Below are positions 6,127 through 6,493 of a stretch of 6,493 nt of DNA, in pieces. A program made the position numbers and the translations under genes. Within the stretch, counting starts at the first letter, position 1; every line of letters starts with the position of its first letter. Location of the stretch: assembly GCA_012962735.1 (NCBI GenBank), contig DTXA01000048.1, positions 1 through 6,493 of the forward strand, written 5' to 3'. This DNA is from Candidatus Latescibacterota bacterium (GTDB lineage Bacteria; Latescibacterota; 4484-107; B68-G9). A model generated the notes under the pieces. That model saw only the letters and a program-made list of their open reading frames with translations, was not told where the DNA came from and made no database searches.

Positions 6127-6493
6127 TTAAAACCCCAATTGTTCCAGGAACTCGACGTCCACATCGCCCTCTCTGAAGCGAGCGTGCTGTAGGACCGTCC
6201 GATGGAAGGGTAATGTAGTGGGCACCCCCTCGATCACGAACTCCTCTAAGGCTCGCTCCATCCGCCTTAGGGCCTCCTCCCTGGTATGGCCCCAGGTGAT
6301 CAGCTTGGCCAAGAGCGAGTCGTAGTAAGGAGGCACCCGGTATGAGGCATATATATGGGTGTCCACCCGTACCCCAGGACCTCCCGGTGCGTGGAATCCT
6401 GTGATTATGCCCGGGGCCGGCCGGAAGCCCTGTTGGGGGTCCTCCGCATTGATGCGACACTCTATGGCGTGGCCGGAGAGGGAAGCCCCAATA
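6127..6493 (-). CDS. accC: Biotin carboxylase subunit of acetyl-CoA (or related acyl-CoA) carboxylase, C-terminal part
   Basis: The frame is open to the right edge of the window, so only the last 121 residues or so are present. They match the C-terminal domain of biotin carboxylase: GHAIECRINAEDP, then GFRPAPGII, PYYDSLLAKLITWG and RALEEFVIEGVPTT, ending near LEQLGF. The enzyme uses ATP and bicarbonate to carboxylate biotin on a carrier protein (AccB), the first half-reaction of malonyl-CoA formation. The Arg in ECRIN and the E-D pair after it belong to the conserved core of this domain. AccC-type subunits cannot be told from the biotin carboxylase subunits of propionyl-CoA or pyruvate carboxylases by this part alone. 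The stop TAA at 6129-6127 forms part of the leader of the gcvH-like gene, so the two are almost certainly one transcript. No accB is visible; if present it would lie to the right. Confidence 0.92.
   Translation of the reverse strand, partial: IGASLSGHAIECRINAEDPQQGFRPAPGIITGFHAPGGPGVRVDTHIYASYRVPPYYDSLLAKLITWGHTREEALRRMERALEEFVIEGVPTTLPFHRTVLQHARFREGDVDVEFLEQLGF

Noticed and set aside
6113..6460. Upstream extension of the gcvH-like frame to GTG 6460 (244 residues in total)
   Set aside because: The extension lies wholly over accC in another frame, is low-complexity Gly/Pro/Arg, and the Shine-Dalgarno-like sequence points to the start at 6112. It is a shadow of accC.

Overview
The window is a gene-dense, G+C-rich bacterial segment with six protein genes and no RNA gene, CRISPR array, transposon or convincing terminator. 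The largest gap is about 48 bases. Arg is often AGG/CGG and Ile often ATA, which together with short spacers suggests a thermophilic, Gram-negative (diderm) bacterium. That is an inference; I cannot name a phylum. Diderm character is supported by a predicted periplasmic TPR/ligand-binding protein followed by a predicted secreted, barrel-like protein.

Left part (plus strand, 1-3519): the 3' end of a coiled-coil, membrane-anchored small protein built on a 96-bp repeat; a TPR plus type I periplasmic-binding-fold protein with an unusual internal insertion; and a protein with a signal peptide, a ComEA-like helix-hairpin-helix (HhH) module and a long Gly/Arg/aromatic-rich beta region. The genes are 3 and 5 bases apart, so they probably form one envelope-related transcription unit.

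Middle part (plus strand, 3568-5731): a GAF-HD-GYP protein (probable cyclic-di-nucleotide phosphodiesterase), then a monofunctional prephenate dehydratase (pheA) with a regulatory ACT domain. The pheA start lies 98 bases inside the end of the HD-GYP frame, so the two are probably co-transcribed and translationally linked.

Right part (minus strand, 5726-6493): the 3' end of accC (biotin carboxylase) followed after 14 bases by a gcvH-like gene. It meets pheA tail to tail, with the two stop codons interlocked. The GcvH-like protein keeps the family fold motifs, but the lipoyl-accepting lysine reads as glutamate. That is the most interesting observation here: a carrier-fold protein apparently unable to carry lipoate, in an operon with a biotin-dependent carboxylase subunit.
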